A DNA stretch of 64,000 nucleotides from Gracilariopsis chorda (taxonomy: Eukaryota > Rhodophyta > Florideophyceae > Gracilariales > Gracilariaceae). The translations under genes were made by a program, and so were the position numbers. This document shows positions 1 through 10,351 of the stretch, in pieces (position 1 is the first letter of the stretch; each line of letters begins with the position of its first letter). The notes under the pieces were generated by a model that was not told the DNA's origin, ran no database searches, and saw only the letters and a program-made list of their open reading frames with translations. The stretch spans positions 18,185 to 82,184 of the forward strand of contig NBIV01000288.1 of NCBI GenBank assembly GCA_003194525.1, in the 5' to 3' direction.

Positions 1-38
1 AGTAATTAAAGCACGGGGGGCTAATGGTTGAAGGACAG

Positions 39-76
39 GGTTGAATTGTAGAGAATAGGTTGAATTGTAGAGAATA
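39..76. repeat. Two tandem copies of a 19-bp unit
   Basis: The 19-base unit GGTTGAATTGTAGAGAATA occurs twice without interruption. It lies just beyond the 3' end of the first Harbinger partner copy. No function is evident. Confidence 0.85.
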
Positions 77-860
77 GTAAGCATACCTAATGTAACATTT
101 AACATGAGCAGAATTCGCAAATTCATCTGGATTGCCTGTCCAGATGCTTCAAATCGTGACACACATCTTCCGTAGGGCTTTCTAATTCACCAAACTTACG
201 TTTTAGTGCTCCACCGTCCCCCCATCCCAGTGAGGGAAAAGGGCCGGATCGATTATTCTTATGCAATTCAACGTAACTCCACCGGATAAGACTTCATTGG
301 CTTTCAGAGTAAACAGCTTGTCATTAAATAGTGGTACAATCGAACTAGACCACGGATCATCATGCTGTTTGTTCAGTTCTTCTCTTGAAATACATTGCAT
401 TAGACTTTGTCTTGCTGCCGTCATCTGCATATCTTTCAAAACATAAAGGAGGCAGCAGTACTCTATGGCTTTAAAGGGAGGTCTCTTTTCCCCACTCAGA
501 GTGACACTCTGGCCACGGGATACAGTACTTGGCAAACCAACTGAGAGAATTTCATTGCTTATAACTGGTATGTCTCCTCTCACATATTCAACTTGTTCAC
601 TACCATTTTCAGTTCGAATGATTCTGACCGTAGTTGAACGAAGATTTTGAATCCATTGTTGCTACAGAATGGCGTTCGGATTGCTCACTGCCTTCAGCAT
701 GTCTCCCATGACTATTTGATCTCTGTAACATTTTGTGTGCTATAAGGAGGTGCTTTGTGGATAATCAAGCATTTTGTGCTCCTAAAATTTTCAAGCCCTT
801 GAGTATGGCTTTCGATGTATGATTATCCAGTGCAGCAGAGGTCATAAGACTTCGTGCTTC
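60..860 (-). pseudogene. PIF/Harbinger partner protein, copy 1, decayed
   Basis: A minus-strand reading region with several frame breaks. The longest open piece (203-583) contains the GDIP, F.A.EYC.LL, the MTAA.Q.L..C..RE.L and DPW..  blocks also seen in copy 3 at 49802-51146. Near 775-850 the reverse strand encodes LDNHTSKAILKGLKILGAQ, matching FDNEQCKMALKALKIIGAH of copy 3. Below 203 the frame shifts but still encodes DGGALKRKFGELES and SGQGNPDEFANSAH, the basic C-terminal block. That block resembles the Myb/SANT-like tail of proteins that accompany Harbinger transposases, which bind DNA and carry the transposase to the nucleus. That role is inferred. It is divergent to the transposase at 1526-2675, the usual two-gene Harbinger layout. 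Confidence 0.6.
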
Positions 861-1525
861 GCCAACGGTTGTTGGAAGGTTAGATTTGGACGTTACGTGT
901 CATCGAGCGGGCTATTTCTAGGTTTAAGATTATCGGAGAAAACTTGATGTTCAAAATGCTGTCAGGTATGTTTGACCTTGGTTCTTGCATCACATTTTCA
1001 TCCATCTTGTTATAATGCCAAAAGGAATTTGTAAGGGCTTACTCACTAAACAAGAACATGCAAGTGAGTTAACCTGTTCTTGACATGGCTGCGAAAACTT
1101 TTGAGCTGCAGACGGAAACGAAATTTGGCTTCCACGTCTTGCAACCTGATGTCGTTTTATTGGACGTCTTCAGATTTTGCGTTCACTGTTTCCGCGTAAA
1201 TAAAGTCATAGAACGGCACTTAGGAGCGTTCTACGAGTTTGACGCTGATGATGGAAAGAAATTTTGGGCAACCTCTTTTAAAAGCTTCCAAGTATAAAAG
1301 CGTTCTCTCAGTCTGGAAACAAGGATGCCGTCAACCCTGGATATGCCTGGTATGATTTCATGCTTTGTAGACCCTATGTTTGACCGCAGAGTCCAAGAGG
1401 CTGTCAAAGCTTTGCATGTGTCCTGCTAACGTAAACCGCCGTCACGAAGAAATCACCAAGAATGGCTTCATCGAGTAGCTCTCCACATTCTAAACACCGT
1501 TCTGACGATTGCACTCTCCAAAAAA
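861..1525. other. Spacer between divergent Harbinger genes
   Basis: About 660 bases between the partner ORF (-) and the transposase (+). A 70-codon ATG frame at 1085-1297 has no recognisable motif. The interval should contain the promoters of both Harbinger genes, but no clear element can be named. Confidence 0.4.
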
Positions 1526-2675
1526 ATGCTGCATAACACAAAACCTATTCTGCCAAGACATACGTTTGATTACCAAAAACACATACGTAACATATCTGAT
1601 GCACTCTTCGCTCGCATGCACCCACTTACGAAGGCGCAATTTTTTCTTCTGCACTCTGCTTTGTACCAAACACTTAAACGAATTCAACGATCAGATTCAG
1701 CTGTTGCAAGTGCCGTTTCATCAGCTGTGATGCTGTTCGTAACGCTACGATTACTAGCCGGAGCTAGTTATCTGGATTTTTATAGGCCCTACGAGATTGC
1801 CGTTTCTGCTGTTTATCGTGTATTTAAGGAAACCTTGTGTGATTTAAATAGAGTAATTGCAGGTTTGCACTTTCCATCCACCGAAAGGTAATGTATTATA
1901 AGCGCAAAGCAGCTTCAACAATTACGAAAATCTCCGTTTGATGGTACAATAGCAGCTATGGATAGTATTGATATCGAGATAAATCGGCCTGCAATATCGG
2001 ATGCCGTAGATCCAAAAAAGTACTATAACAGAAAAAGATTCTTTTCCATCGTTTTGCAAGCAGCAGTAGAAGCAAAGTACACGTTTTCATTTATATCCGC
2101 TCGGCACGCGGGGGGTACGCACGAGTCGACTGCTTTTGTTGCAAAAGCAGTCGAATCGTGCGTACCCCCTTTTCGACATGTTGAAAGGTGATTGTCTTCC
2201 GCTCTGGGCCACCGTGGTCGCAGACGATGCGTACTTTAATGATGGAAGACTTCTAACGCCATATTCTGGTAAAGGACTAATTGGGAAGCAAGATGCATTC
2301 AACTATTATCATTCTTCTTGTCGGATTTGTGCCGAGCAAGCATTCGGCATGTTAGCTTCTCGCTTTGGAATATTTTTGTCGGCACTACGGTATCCCATTG
2401 CGAAGTCCACACTTATAATTATGGTGGCAGTAAAGCTGCACAATTTCATGATCGAGAATGCCGACAGGTCGCTGTTTGATACGATACCAACTCATGAACT
2501 GAACAGTGTAAGAGGCTCTCCAATAGTCCACTTTCAAGATATGCTACACACTGAAAGAGATAACAGAAGATCACGACAGTGCAGTAGAGACACCATTGTG
2601 ATTAGAGATTCTCTTGCTGAAAAACTTTGCAGACTAGGTTTTGTACGCAAGAGACGGAATCGCGACAACATGTAA
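1526..2675 (+). pseudogene. PIF/Harbinger-type DDE transposase, broken
   Basis: The order of motifs is that of DDE_Tnp_4 nucleases. The N-terminal helical part (1526-1891) contains LFVTLRLLAGASYLDF and an SAVYRVF motif. It is followed, after an in-frame TAA at 1889-1891, by GTIAAMDSIDIEI (first Asp) and AAVEAKYTF..GGTHESTAF. The family normally has Asp where this copy has Glu in AAVEA, so the second catalytic residue appears replaced. A 28-bp inverted duplication at 2111-2169 shifts the frame. After it (2136-2675) come LLTPYSGKG, FNYYHSSCR, the third acidic residue in CAEQAFGMLASRFGI, and KLHNFMIE. The element cannot code for an active enzyme. Identification is from family motifs; the Glu substitution is read directly. 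Confidence 0.85.
2111..2169. repeat. Near-perfect 28-bp inverted repeat (hairpin)
   Basis: Left arm 2111-2138, loop TTG 2139-2141, right arm 2142-2169. The arms pair at 27 of 28 positions; the only mismatch is G (2125) against A. The right arm ends in CCCCC opposite GGGGG. It sits inside the transposase coding region and displaces the reading frame. Confidence 0.95.
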
Positions 2676-3424
2676 CTCTATGAAATGCCTCCGTTCTGCT
2701 CTTTCCTGTGTTCTTGGCGTCGCGTGCCAGCGCGACCGAAAAGCTTCTACCTTTGTTGCCGCATGCCGTCTTCCTCTTACCTCCATTTCTCAGGCTGTTC
2801 CGGCCACCCCACTGTTCTCCAGCCCCATGCTTCCCTCGCCAACCAACCGTTGCGTCTTTTCAGCCTCCCGCTTTTCGCATTACACTCGCTTCCTGTGATA
2901 TAGACAACTCCTCAACATCATATGTCAAGCTCTTGTTGCAGAACTCCATTGACAAGGCAAATAGTATTGCCTTCGACATCATTTGTTCAATCTACAAGCT
3001 CCGGTATGAGAAAAGTACAGTGCCATTTCTGCATCGATCAAACCGTGCAGGTTCGTGCAGGATCGCCAATCCTGCCACACTCCTTGGGCCGAGCTTCGCA
3101 GTGAATCATGCCAGAGCTGCTCTTGCATCGCTCACGGGGCTTGCCTTTCTCTTTACAATTAGTTTAACACCATCAAGAGCCCCATCATTACCGCACACTT
3201 GTGCAGCGTTCATCAAAAAGTACGACAGGTACATGTCTCCGCTGTTCACTGCTCTATGCTCTTCTTCACGGACCTGTTGCTTCCCTTGTTCATCTCCAAC
3301 TCGCATACCATCGTCCGTTAACCACCAGCCTACTTCCGCAAAGTCGGTCTCCCGCGCCAATCGAAGCCTCATAGTGTCCACCTCCCCTTCCATAACCTTT
3401 CCCACGTACTTTAAGATGATAATT
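2676..3424. other. Interval without a recognised gene
   Basis: It lies between the 3' end of the Harbinger transposase and the 3' end of partner copy 2. A plus frame (2708-3436) and a minus frame (3106-3405) are both open, but neither has recognisable motifs, and the plus frame is rich in Ser, Pro and Cys as expected of chance frames. The outer ends of two Harbinger elements may lie here. Confidence 0.4.
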
Positions 3425-4860
3425 CTACTCTGCTGAACCCAAATTGCCCATAAGTTTCTTCAAAATTCTTTGAAACACTGATTTGTCATCATCATTTGAT
3501 GACTGCTGTAGCATTTCTTTCGTCCTTGAAATAGCGTGCAGAGTAGAATACGCCGAACGCGCCTGTGCATCAAGAGCCTCAAATCGCATCTTATCTCCCC
3601 TCAAAACTTGTAGCTCTCTCGAACTGCTGTCATAAGGAGGCCGCAATGCCGACACGAGACTATCCACTCCCACTACATTAATCTCCTGATTGTTTCACTT
3701 CCTTCTTTTGTTGTGCGCTTGAAACTCTGGACCCCCGAGACCATATCCACCAAAGCCACGTTCAATTCCTTCTTCCCTTTATGCTACAATATCTAATGCC
3801 CTTGTTGCGAGTGGCTGGAGGATCGGGTGTTTTTTAAAAAAGCAAAACGCATACAAAATATATGACTTCCCGTTAGCAAATGATGGAAGAGCTTCAGGAT
3901 CGCCTTGCCCAGAATCCTCGTATCGAGAGATACAAGTGCCATATAAACTCTTGAATTCCCCAACCTTTCTTTTCAAGACCCCTCCATCACGTAAATGAGG
4001 TCTTCGGGCAGGATTAATCATGCAAATATCACTCAGTGTCACACCTCCCGATAAAAGTGTATTTTTCCTTGGTTTAAACTAGCAGGCATTAAAAAGAGGA
4101 TCAATTTCTTCTGTCCACGAATGGGTTATTTCTTGATCAAGTTGCTCCCGATCGTAGCATCGCAATAAATTCTGTCGCGTACCTATCATTCTTGTGTTCG
4201 CAAGAACATTGAGTGGTAGAATTCGGCCGCTTCAAAAGCAAGACGCCTTCTCTCCACTGATAAGCTCAATGTCGGCTGTGGTTCTCACTTATATTTGAGC
4301 TATTCATCACATATTCTCCATCAACAGTAGTTGGTGCGTCTCATCATACGTATTCTATGACCTCAGAATTGTCCTTCGCTCGTCGTATTCTTACTGTTGT
4401 CGAAGGAAGTCGATGAAAAACGGTAATATTGCTGTTATTATTGGCATTGGATTCTATCAAAATCGTTCACTTTCTCAAGTTTTATATGCTTCTGTACCAT
4501 TTTCTGAGCTATCACCTTTTGCTTTTTATCAAGCTCCGCGTTGTGAGCTCGAACAATTTTCATTGCTTTTAGTGTGTGCTTGCATTGGTTATTGTCGAAG
4601 GAAGCATCAGTGAGCATTTGAAATGATTCAGAAACTGTTCTAGGAGGGATGGTAAGATGTATGGTGTGATTGGCATGGGGAGTGTTGGCGTTTGGGGTGA
4701 CACTACTGGCGTTGTAGCTCGAAACATTGTATTGGTTGTGTCCAGATTGTGACCGAGCGTTCGAGTTGGTATATTGCGCTTGCAAGCCATCCATTGCCCT
4801 CTTATCGACAGGAAGAACACAACTAGAGTTCTTTTCGGTTTCAGAGGGTTTATGCAATGC
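3425..4860 (-). pseudogene. PIF/Harbinger partner protein, copy 2, decayed
   Basis: Three minus-strand pieces align in order with copy 3. They are an Asn/Ser/Thr-rich N-terminus plus FDNNQCKHTLKAMKIVRAHN (4438-4857), the basic block DGGVLKRKVGEFKSLYGTC with FFKKHPILQPL (3779-4042), and a C-terminal helix with FEALDAQARSAYSTLHAI (3425-3673). Between the last two a GFGGYGLGG motif is readable and matches GFGFGG in copy 3. The middle, seen in copy 1, is mostly lost between 4042 and 4438. Stops and frame changes separate the pieces. The function of the intact protein is inferred to be DNA binding with the transposase. Confidence 0.65.
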
Positions 4861-5044
4861 AACGGTCGTTGTTTCCTTGTCGGCTGAAATCTTCGCCCCG
4901 CCGACACGATGGAGGCTTGGAAATAATCTTCCGAGACGTGGATGCTTTCTATTGGTCTAGACTAACTTTCCTGTTTTTGCTTATCAGCCACATCAACTCG
5001 TTGAACGCCCCTTTGACCATGTCTAGCAGAGACCTGCATCCCCA

Positions 5045-5620
5045 AAAATTCTTAAACTATAGCGCCCGAAGCGATTTTGGAATCCATATCAGCGTTCTTA
5101 TTGCCATTTCTCGTTGCCATATCCGCCTTGTGATTTCTTTTTTCATTTCAGTACGAGGAAAATAGAGAAATGAAAGTAGACACCGTGATTTGAAATTTTA
5201 ATGGGTTTTGAATACTTCATTGACCTATCAGAGCACTGTTTCTATATCAAACAGATTTCTGGCGGGTAAAAGGAGCGGGAAACAAATTTTCGCGCCAAGG
5301 AAAAGCATTTTTTGCTATAATCTCTATCTGTTCACAACTTGAAATCTTGTAACTTCAGTGGCGGGAGCGATCGAGCAGAGGCGAGGCGATCGAACGGTTT
5401 CGTTCGAACATGTTGGCTGTGATTCTTTGTTTCTCATACAGGGCGCTTGGTTGAGTGATGACCCCCCCGCTAGCATTTCTTGTATTGCAAATGGCTCGTA
5501 CTTGTAGTCAAGCATATCGCCCTTGGCTGGTAGACTTGCACATTATTTGGGATGCTAAATTGAATGTTATTTTCAAAACATGTGTCTACAACATAGAGCA
5601 CTGGTAGACTTGCTCTAAGT
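5045..5620 (+). repeat. Dispersed repeat X, copy 1
   Basis: Collinear with the reverse complement of about 56524-57155. Strongly matching blocks include TTATTGCCATTT.TCGTTGCCATAT (5097-5120), the TGGCGGGTA..A.G.GCGGGAAA block near 5262-5282, and an 87-bp block at 5527-5613. The middle (5300-5520) is weakly conserved. It has no coding potential and its element type is unknown. Confidence 0.65.
5527..5613 (+). repeat. Block flanked by 13-bp direct repeats
   Basis: CTGGTAGACTTGC stands at 5527-5539 and again at 5601-5613. The stretch between them, including GGGATGCTAAATTGA, is repeated on the minus strand at 56538-56623 with the same flanking words. This makes it a conserved core of dispersed repeat X. 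Confidence 0.8.
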
Positions 5621-5755
5621 GTCGACCAACTAATATTGTTGCGCAAAATGTGGGAGCTCACTACAAGTATCGCTGGACAAGCTCGCATCAGTGTTTGGCC
5701 GGACAGTTTTGTAGCCCAGTCGTCTCATACAAAATGTCTTTGAGTGCACATAAAT

Positions 5756-6299
5756 TAGTGTGGTCCACACTATTAGTGGTGTCTGCATTATTTGTGTTAC
5801 GCTTTCTTTAGTGTGGACCACATTATTTACGAATCACAAAAATAATGTAGTTGTTGGCCTCCAACCTTAAGCACCAACCCCGACAGGCTCACCGTCGAAA
5901 GTAACTAAATACTTCAACACTATGGCTTGAAGTTCATGAAACAATTAGGCCACTTCCCACTGCCCATTTAAGTTGAAAGCCATACCAAACCAAATCAAAG
6001 CCCTTCGTGCGTAACACACACCGTTTTCATCACATTGCGCACTAACAGCCCGCACATATTGAAGGCGAAAGCATAAACAACGGTGAAGCATTGAGAGCCG
6101 TATTTGATGTCTTGTGACAATTGGAGGGAATGTGGCTCTCAGGTGAGCAGTAGAGGTTCTTGATGCACGGGATGAGTTCAAATTTGGCAGGCAACGCCAC
6201 CGTGATCCACACTTTTTCTGAATGGGGTCGTGATAACCACACACGAAATAGTGGGGAACACACTAATCTTCGTCTCTACACTATTTAAACAACCACACT
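5756..6299. repeat. Possible MITE with TAGTGTGG ends
   Basis: A 17-base palindrome TAGTGTGGTCCACACTA at 5756-5772 and a variant TAGTGTGGACCACATTA at 5809-5825 are matched by inverted words near 6246-6299 (GGGGAACACACTAAT and CCACACTAAT). Similar words recur at 49277-49353. Ends and target duplications are not clear, so the class is uncertain. Confidence 0.35.
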
Positions 6300-7219
6300 A
6301 ATAAAAGTGTTCACCTGTACCTTTCTATATCTTCTTATGCTAAGCAATGGACGAGATCTTAAGATTTTGAGCGAGAGACAAAGAAAGGCATGGTGTTGAT
6401 GCACCTTAGAAGCAAGGTGATCCTGACCAGCAGTGGCGTCCCGAGGAAGGACCACTGCCATCCACGCAAGTGCAGAATTAAGCACATTGCGACCTAAACA
6501 GTCAGAGTACATTTTTGGACTACCTCCCACCCACGAGTGGTAGGTGGCAAGGACAAAAACAATACATAATAACGAACTCCAGACTCTCCAATAGAGATCT
6601 GGGGGCATCCGCCATCAGTGCGGGACTTTCCTTGGTACCCAATCGTGTGCATTGCCCTTCCACGAAGCGCAAAGCGACCGCAAACGTGCGACTGATCAAC
6701 ACATGGCTATATGCTCTGCTGTACCGATAAGCACAACATATCGCGTTCAGTGAGTCCCTCACGGCTGTCACAGCTCCTACGGGATAGGCAGGGAGTTTTT
6801 AGGGGTTTTGGGGCAGAATCAATGCTGGGACAGGCCAAGCTTTGCTTTGAGTACAAATACATTCCCGTATTCGTGCTAACGTCGCTTGCAACAGGTTGGT
6901 GACAAGTTGCTCCTCGTTATTTCCAGCGGTGCGTTCAACGGTTGGGACCGCCTTGCTAAATTGTTTTGAGGATGTGCTACAAGCGGGTTTAAGCCTGTGC
7001 CGAGGCTGTTCTTTCTCATTTGTTTTCTTGAACAAACATTTTCGGGGTTGTTATCATATTGGAGCTCTCTTCGAAGTTTAAGAAATGCTTTATTTCTTGA
7101 CCTTGCGGAGAGTTGAGAAGTTTCAATCTCCATCGCTGTGGTGCTGTCAGCCCCAGATGGCAGACACACAGACTCATGATAATATCTCCGGCGGTGTGGC
7201 TTGGGTCACTACACCTTGT
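6300..7219. other. Interval without a recognised gene
   Basis: Several short frames are open on both strands, none with a domain, signal peptide or match elsewhere in the window. No support for a gene. Confidence 0.4.
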
Positions 7220-7220
7220 G

Positions 7221-7300
7221 CGGCCGTGGCTCAATCGGTAACCACGCTCGTGTGCTTCTTTTGTGGACCTGGGGTTCAGGGTTCGAAACCCGGCCTGTCA
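7221..7300 (+). other. tRNA-like (SINE head?) sequence
   Basis: An A-box-like word TGGCTCAATCGG (7227-7238) is followed 41 bases later by a near-consensus B box GGTTCGAAACC (7280-7290), the internal RNA polymerase III promoter arrangement of tRNAs and tRNA-derived SINEs. The D stem and acceptor stem do not fold as in a true tRNA, so a SINE head or tRNA pseudogene is more likely than a working tRNA. Confidence 0.4.
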
Positions 7301-7408
7301 CTCTTCCACCCGGTTCACTATAATCGCTCTCAACGCAGCCTGGTAGTATTGCTATGCATGCACAAGCTCAGATACTAAAGGTATTCTGCCAAGCACTTGA
7401 CTCGACTT

Positions 7409-8494
7409 CTACAGTAAAATGTCTTCTATGCTTGCGGTATCAATCTTATGCAGGATTTCTCCGCTTACTACGAACTCGCGCACTCCATTCGAGTCGGCCC
7501 TAACTGCACTTCTAATCTTTGAATTGATAAGCTTCTCAAAGTCGCTGCCATACCCTTCTGCCCTCTTTTCCACTTCTCTCTGCCCCACATCTGACAACAG
7601 ATTAAAAATCAAATCCCGAGCCGCGCGAGGAAGATTATCTACTCGGGACAGGATCGGAATACCCAAATCAAATAGTACGCTGTCTTCGAAATTTCTGACC
7701 ATGTCTTTCACTCCCCTTCCATCAAAAAGGTCCGTGATTCCCTCAGTGAGCGAAGAGGTGAACCCAAGAAGAGGTCCAACGAGAGAGGTGACGTAGCTTA
7801 ATCCCTTGACTTCAAAATCCAGATCCGTGTTTCCGAAGTCAAACAACACAGCCGCCACCGGTTTCACAGTAACCACAAACTCCCCGGACGGGCGAATCAG
7901 GAACGACGGATTCAGGGTAAGTCCAATCAGCACATCAGCCGTTGTGGACAACTTTGCCTCCACACTAAAGCTATCGCTGCCAAGACGCTTACATCTTCCA
8001 AACACCTTGGCGCCGAATCGCTGTTTTAGATCAGCTTTCGCTTCCAGACGAATAGGAACCTTCACCGAGAGAACTACCGGCTCTGAAAGAGCTGATCCGT
8101 AATCAAAATCCAGATGGGCCTTTGTCAAAAAGCGTGCGGTGGCCTGCTTTCTTCTTATCTCCGCGGTTACGGAACAGCTATGGCCTGTATCAATCCTTTG
8201 GTGAGTACGATCGTCGAAACTGAATAGCAAACCGTTTCGATCGATTTGAATGCCAGCGTCTGCCAGAGAGGAGTTCACTTTCCTTGCAACGACTTGACAC
8301 AGGGCGCGCTTGAGAGGGTTGGAAGTTGAACATTCCAAAACTTCAGCCGAAATTTGTTTTCCACTTTGCGGAATGGAAAGTGTGGACCAGTGAGGATTTA
8401 CTTGACGTTTCGGACCATAGACTCTAGCTGAATGGCCGGTGCCAGAAACTAAGAATAATAGTTGAAAGACGAGGACTGAGAATTTCATCTGCAT
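7409..8494 (-). CDS. Secreted protein of unknown function (361 aa)
   Basis: An intact ATG-to-TAG frame of 361 codons. Residues 1-22 form a typical signal peptide: Met and Lys, then a hydrophobic core VLVFQLLFLVSG. The mature part has only four cysteines (in LECS, ALCQ, HSCS and GRCK), alternating hydrophobic segments suggestive of beta strands around residues 100-230, and a helical, charged C-terminal third. No family was recognised; a lipid-binding or surface role would be a guess. It is the last of three minus-strand genes for exported proteins at 7.4-14.1 kb, followed by transposon DNA. A second in-frame Met at codon 3 could also start translation. Confidence 0.75.
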   Translation of the reverse strand: MQMKFSVLVFQLLFLVSGTGHSARVYGPKRQVNPHWSTLSIPQSGKQISAEVLECSTSNPLKRALCQVVARKVNSSLADAGIQIDRNGLLFSFDDRTHQRIDTGHSCSVTAEIRRKQATARFLTKAHLDFDYGSALSEPVVLSVKVPIRLEAKADLKQRFGAKVFGRCKRLGSDSFSVEAKLSTTADVLIGLTLNPSFLIRPSGEFVVTVKPVAAVLFDFGNTDLDFEVKGLSYVTSLVGPLLGFTSSLTEGITDLFDGRGVKDMVRNFEDSVLFDLGIPILSRVDNLPRAARDLIFNLLSDVGQREVEKRAEGYGSDFEKLINSKIRSAVRADSNGVREFVVSGEILHKIDTASIEDILL

Positions 8495-8986
8495 TCTGAA
8501 AGAGTCGCGGAGAAGCTAAAGGGAAAAAGAAACAATGAGGGAGGTGAAGGGTACCTTAAGCTTGCTCAAAAACAAGTTTGTGTAAACGAAGCAACTTCCC
8601 ACGTTTATTACAAGTTCATGAACTCTTGTTCAGCGCTGTAGAGTATAACTGGTTTTTCCTGTGTGGATCCAACAATGCTGAAAAACTTACGTGGATGACA
8701 AGAATAATGCAAGGCAGACATGTTGGCACAAAAGGTCGCACCACGTTAAGATTTTTGTTTCTTTGTTAATCAAATCCCCTCGATATTCCAACACGAATGT
8801 TATTCTGTATATACCATGCAAATTCTGTGTAATTCTTAGTCCTTTCAGTGAAATCATAATCGGAAACACTTTCCACGTCCAACTACCACTACCAACGGTA
8901 CCTACCTATTTGTGTGCCTTCTCCTCGTCCATATTCTCGCTCCCCAAATACATGCTAGAGTTCATTCTTTCATGTGAAGCGATACG
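8495..8986. other. Intergenic region between secreted-protein genes
   Basis: About 490 bases between two minus-strand genes. It should hold the promoter of the 361-aa gene and the 3' end of the cysteine-rich gene. No convincing ORF or named motif is seen. Confidence 0.45.
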
Positions 8987-10351
8987 TTAGATCTCAAAAG
9001 TATTTCCGAAGGGATCATTGTATGGCACACGAGCCGTAGGTTCACCCTTTCTCAGGCATTTGGACGAGCCATACCCATGAGAGAAAGTTCCTTCAGGGCA
9101 AGCTTCGCAGCGAAGTGACCCTGCTTCAGTAGACACAGTGCCCGGCGGGCAGAGAGTGCACAAGTCCGAAAACGGAGAGCAGCGCGGCTCTTCAGCACAT
9201 CCCAGCAATTGTCTATCAGTCTGGGCATAGTACGAGGTGCCTGGTGGGCATATGGTACACACGTTCTCGCCATCCGGCCCGGGCATTCCACTGGTTCCTT
9301 TAGGACACTGAACGCAGTTGCCATCTGCATCCACACCACGCGTCAGAGCCAGTGGCCCGCGGCAGCCGCATCGCCCATCCTCAGTCCTCACCTGACCGCG
9401 TGGACAGGTGGTACACACAAGCCCGTCCGACAGCGTGTCCACGGGGCAGGAAGAGCATTCCCCAGCGAAATCTCCATCGGTCCTCAAGAACCCATTCCTC
9501 CACGGATGAGGTTTGCACGGCCCACACACACGACCAATTGCGGCCTCCGTCGAGTTATCACCATTCCCACAGCGCGTGGAGCGACATATGCTCTGTCCGT
9601 TCACCACAGCGGGCTGTTGATCGGCGTCGCATCCAGTATTCGCGTCCACGCATTTTGTGCGGTCTTCGTTAGCAACAATGGGAGCATATGGAGCGCAAGG
9701 AATACAACTTTCGGCACCTTCTTCTGGCATCACTGAGCCTGCTGGACACGGGGTGCACTGAGAGGGGTTCCTCTCTGCGCTGAAGAATCCCGGTGGACAC
9801 TTTTCACAAACAGGTACATTCAATGAGTCGCGATAGGCAACACGAGAGCCAAGTGGACAGTCCCTCCTCCCTTCTGGTAAGAACCATCTCTCCAGGACGC
9901 ATCCGGAATCTGACACACCTCTCTCCATCATCTTGGAGCACGGCGCACACCACAGGGAGAGACCAGGGGCGGCGCCCGTTCCCGTCGGGCATTTCACACA
10001 ACGTTGTAGCTTCAGGTCAAAACGCTGATCGGCATGGCAACGCCAACAGTCACCACTATCTGTCTCGCGATATCCACTGGGGCAGGGGAAGCCGACGCGG
10101 CGGCACATGAGAGCATCGTTCTCGTAAGTTGTAGAACCGGACGGACAGGGTCGACACTGGGTTATTGTCGAACCGGGGTAGAGCATGGCGAGTGACCGAC
10201 GTGTACCTGGCGGGCATCCATTTGGGCCAGGAACACAGTATCCAGGGGGGCCGTTCTCCAGTGGAAGTGTTCCGTTGGGGCAGTTCGCGGCTGCAACAGA
10301 GAGCAGCGTCACGACGAGAGCCAATACTGTGTGAGTGGCTGCGCGCGACAT
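8987..10351 (-). CDS. Secreted cysteine-rich protein with GCC2/GCC3-type repeats (454 aa)
   Basis: The ATG at 10351 is chosen because it opens a good signal peptide (HTVLALVVTLLSVAAA, cleavage near residue 22); the frame is open further upstream without an ATG. The mature protein is a chain of short modules of the form CP.G(T/F)....C..C, such as CPPGFFSAERNPSQCTPCPAGS and CPPGTVSTEAGSLRCEACPEGT. This is the ephrin-receptor-like (GCC2/GCC3) cysteine pattern, disulphide-bonded in extracellular proteins. There is no C-terminal membrane segment or GPI-like tail, so secretion or wall association is inferred. It ends in TAA. It is paralogous to the broken gene at 12325-14116: both share a CRR..GPCP/FPCP..SGDC.RC.AD.R.D..L.RCV.CP block. 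Confidence 0.88.
   Translation of the reverse strand: MSRAATHTVLALVVTLLSVAAANCPNGTLPLENGPPGYCVPGPNGCPPGTRRSLAMLYPGSTITQCRPCPSGSTTYENDALMCRRVGFPCPSGYRETDSGDCWRCHADQRFDLKLQRCVKCPTGTGAAPGLSLWCAPCSKMMERGVSDSGCVLERWFLPEGRRDCPLGSRVAYRDSLNVPVCEKCPPGFFSAERNPSQCTPCPAGSVMPEEGAESCIPCAPYAPIVANEDRTKCVDANTGCDADQQPAVVNGQSICRSTRCGNGDNSTEAAIGRVCGPCKPHPWRNGFLRTDGDFAGECSSCPVDTLSDGLVCTTCPRGQVRTEDGRCGCRGPLALTRGVDADGNCVQCPKGTSGMPGPDGENVCTICPPGTSYYAQTDRQLLGCAEEPRCSPFSDLCTLCPPGTVSTEAGSLRCEACPEGTFSHGYGSSKCLRKGEPTARVPYNDPFGNTFEI

Noticed and set aside
2708-3436. A 242-codon plus-strand frame
   Set aside because: Low-complexity Ser/Pro/Cys-rich translation with no motif, overlapping the 3' end of a Harbinger partner copy on the other strand; likely a chance frame.
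7221-7300. A functional tRNA gene
   Set aside because: A and B boxes are present but the D and acceptor stems do not pair, so no working cloverleaf is supported.
9209-9736. Plus-strand frames opposite the 454-aa cysteine-rich gene
   Set aside because: Antisense shadows created by the regular CP.G/C..C codon pattern; no start or domain support.
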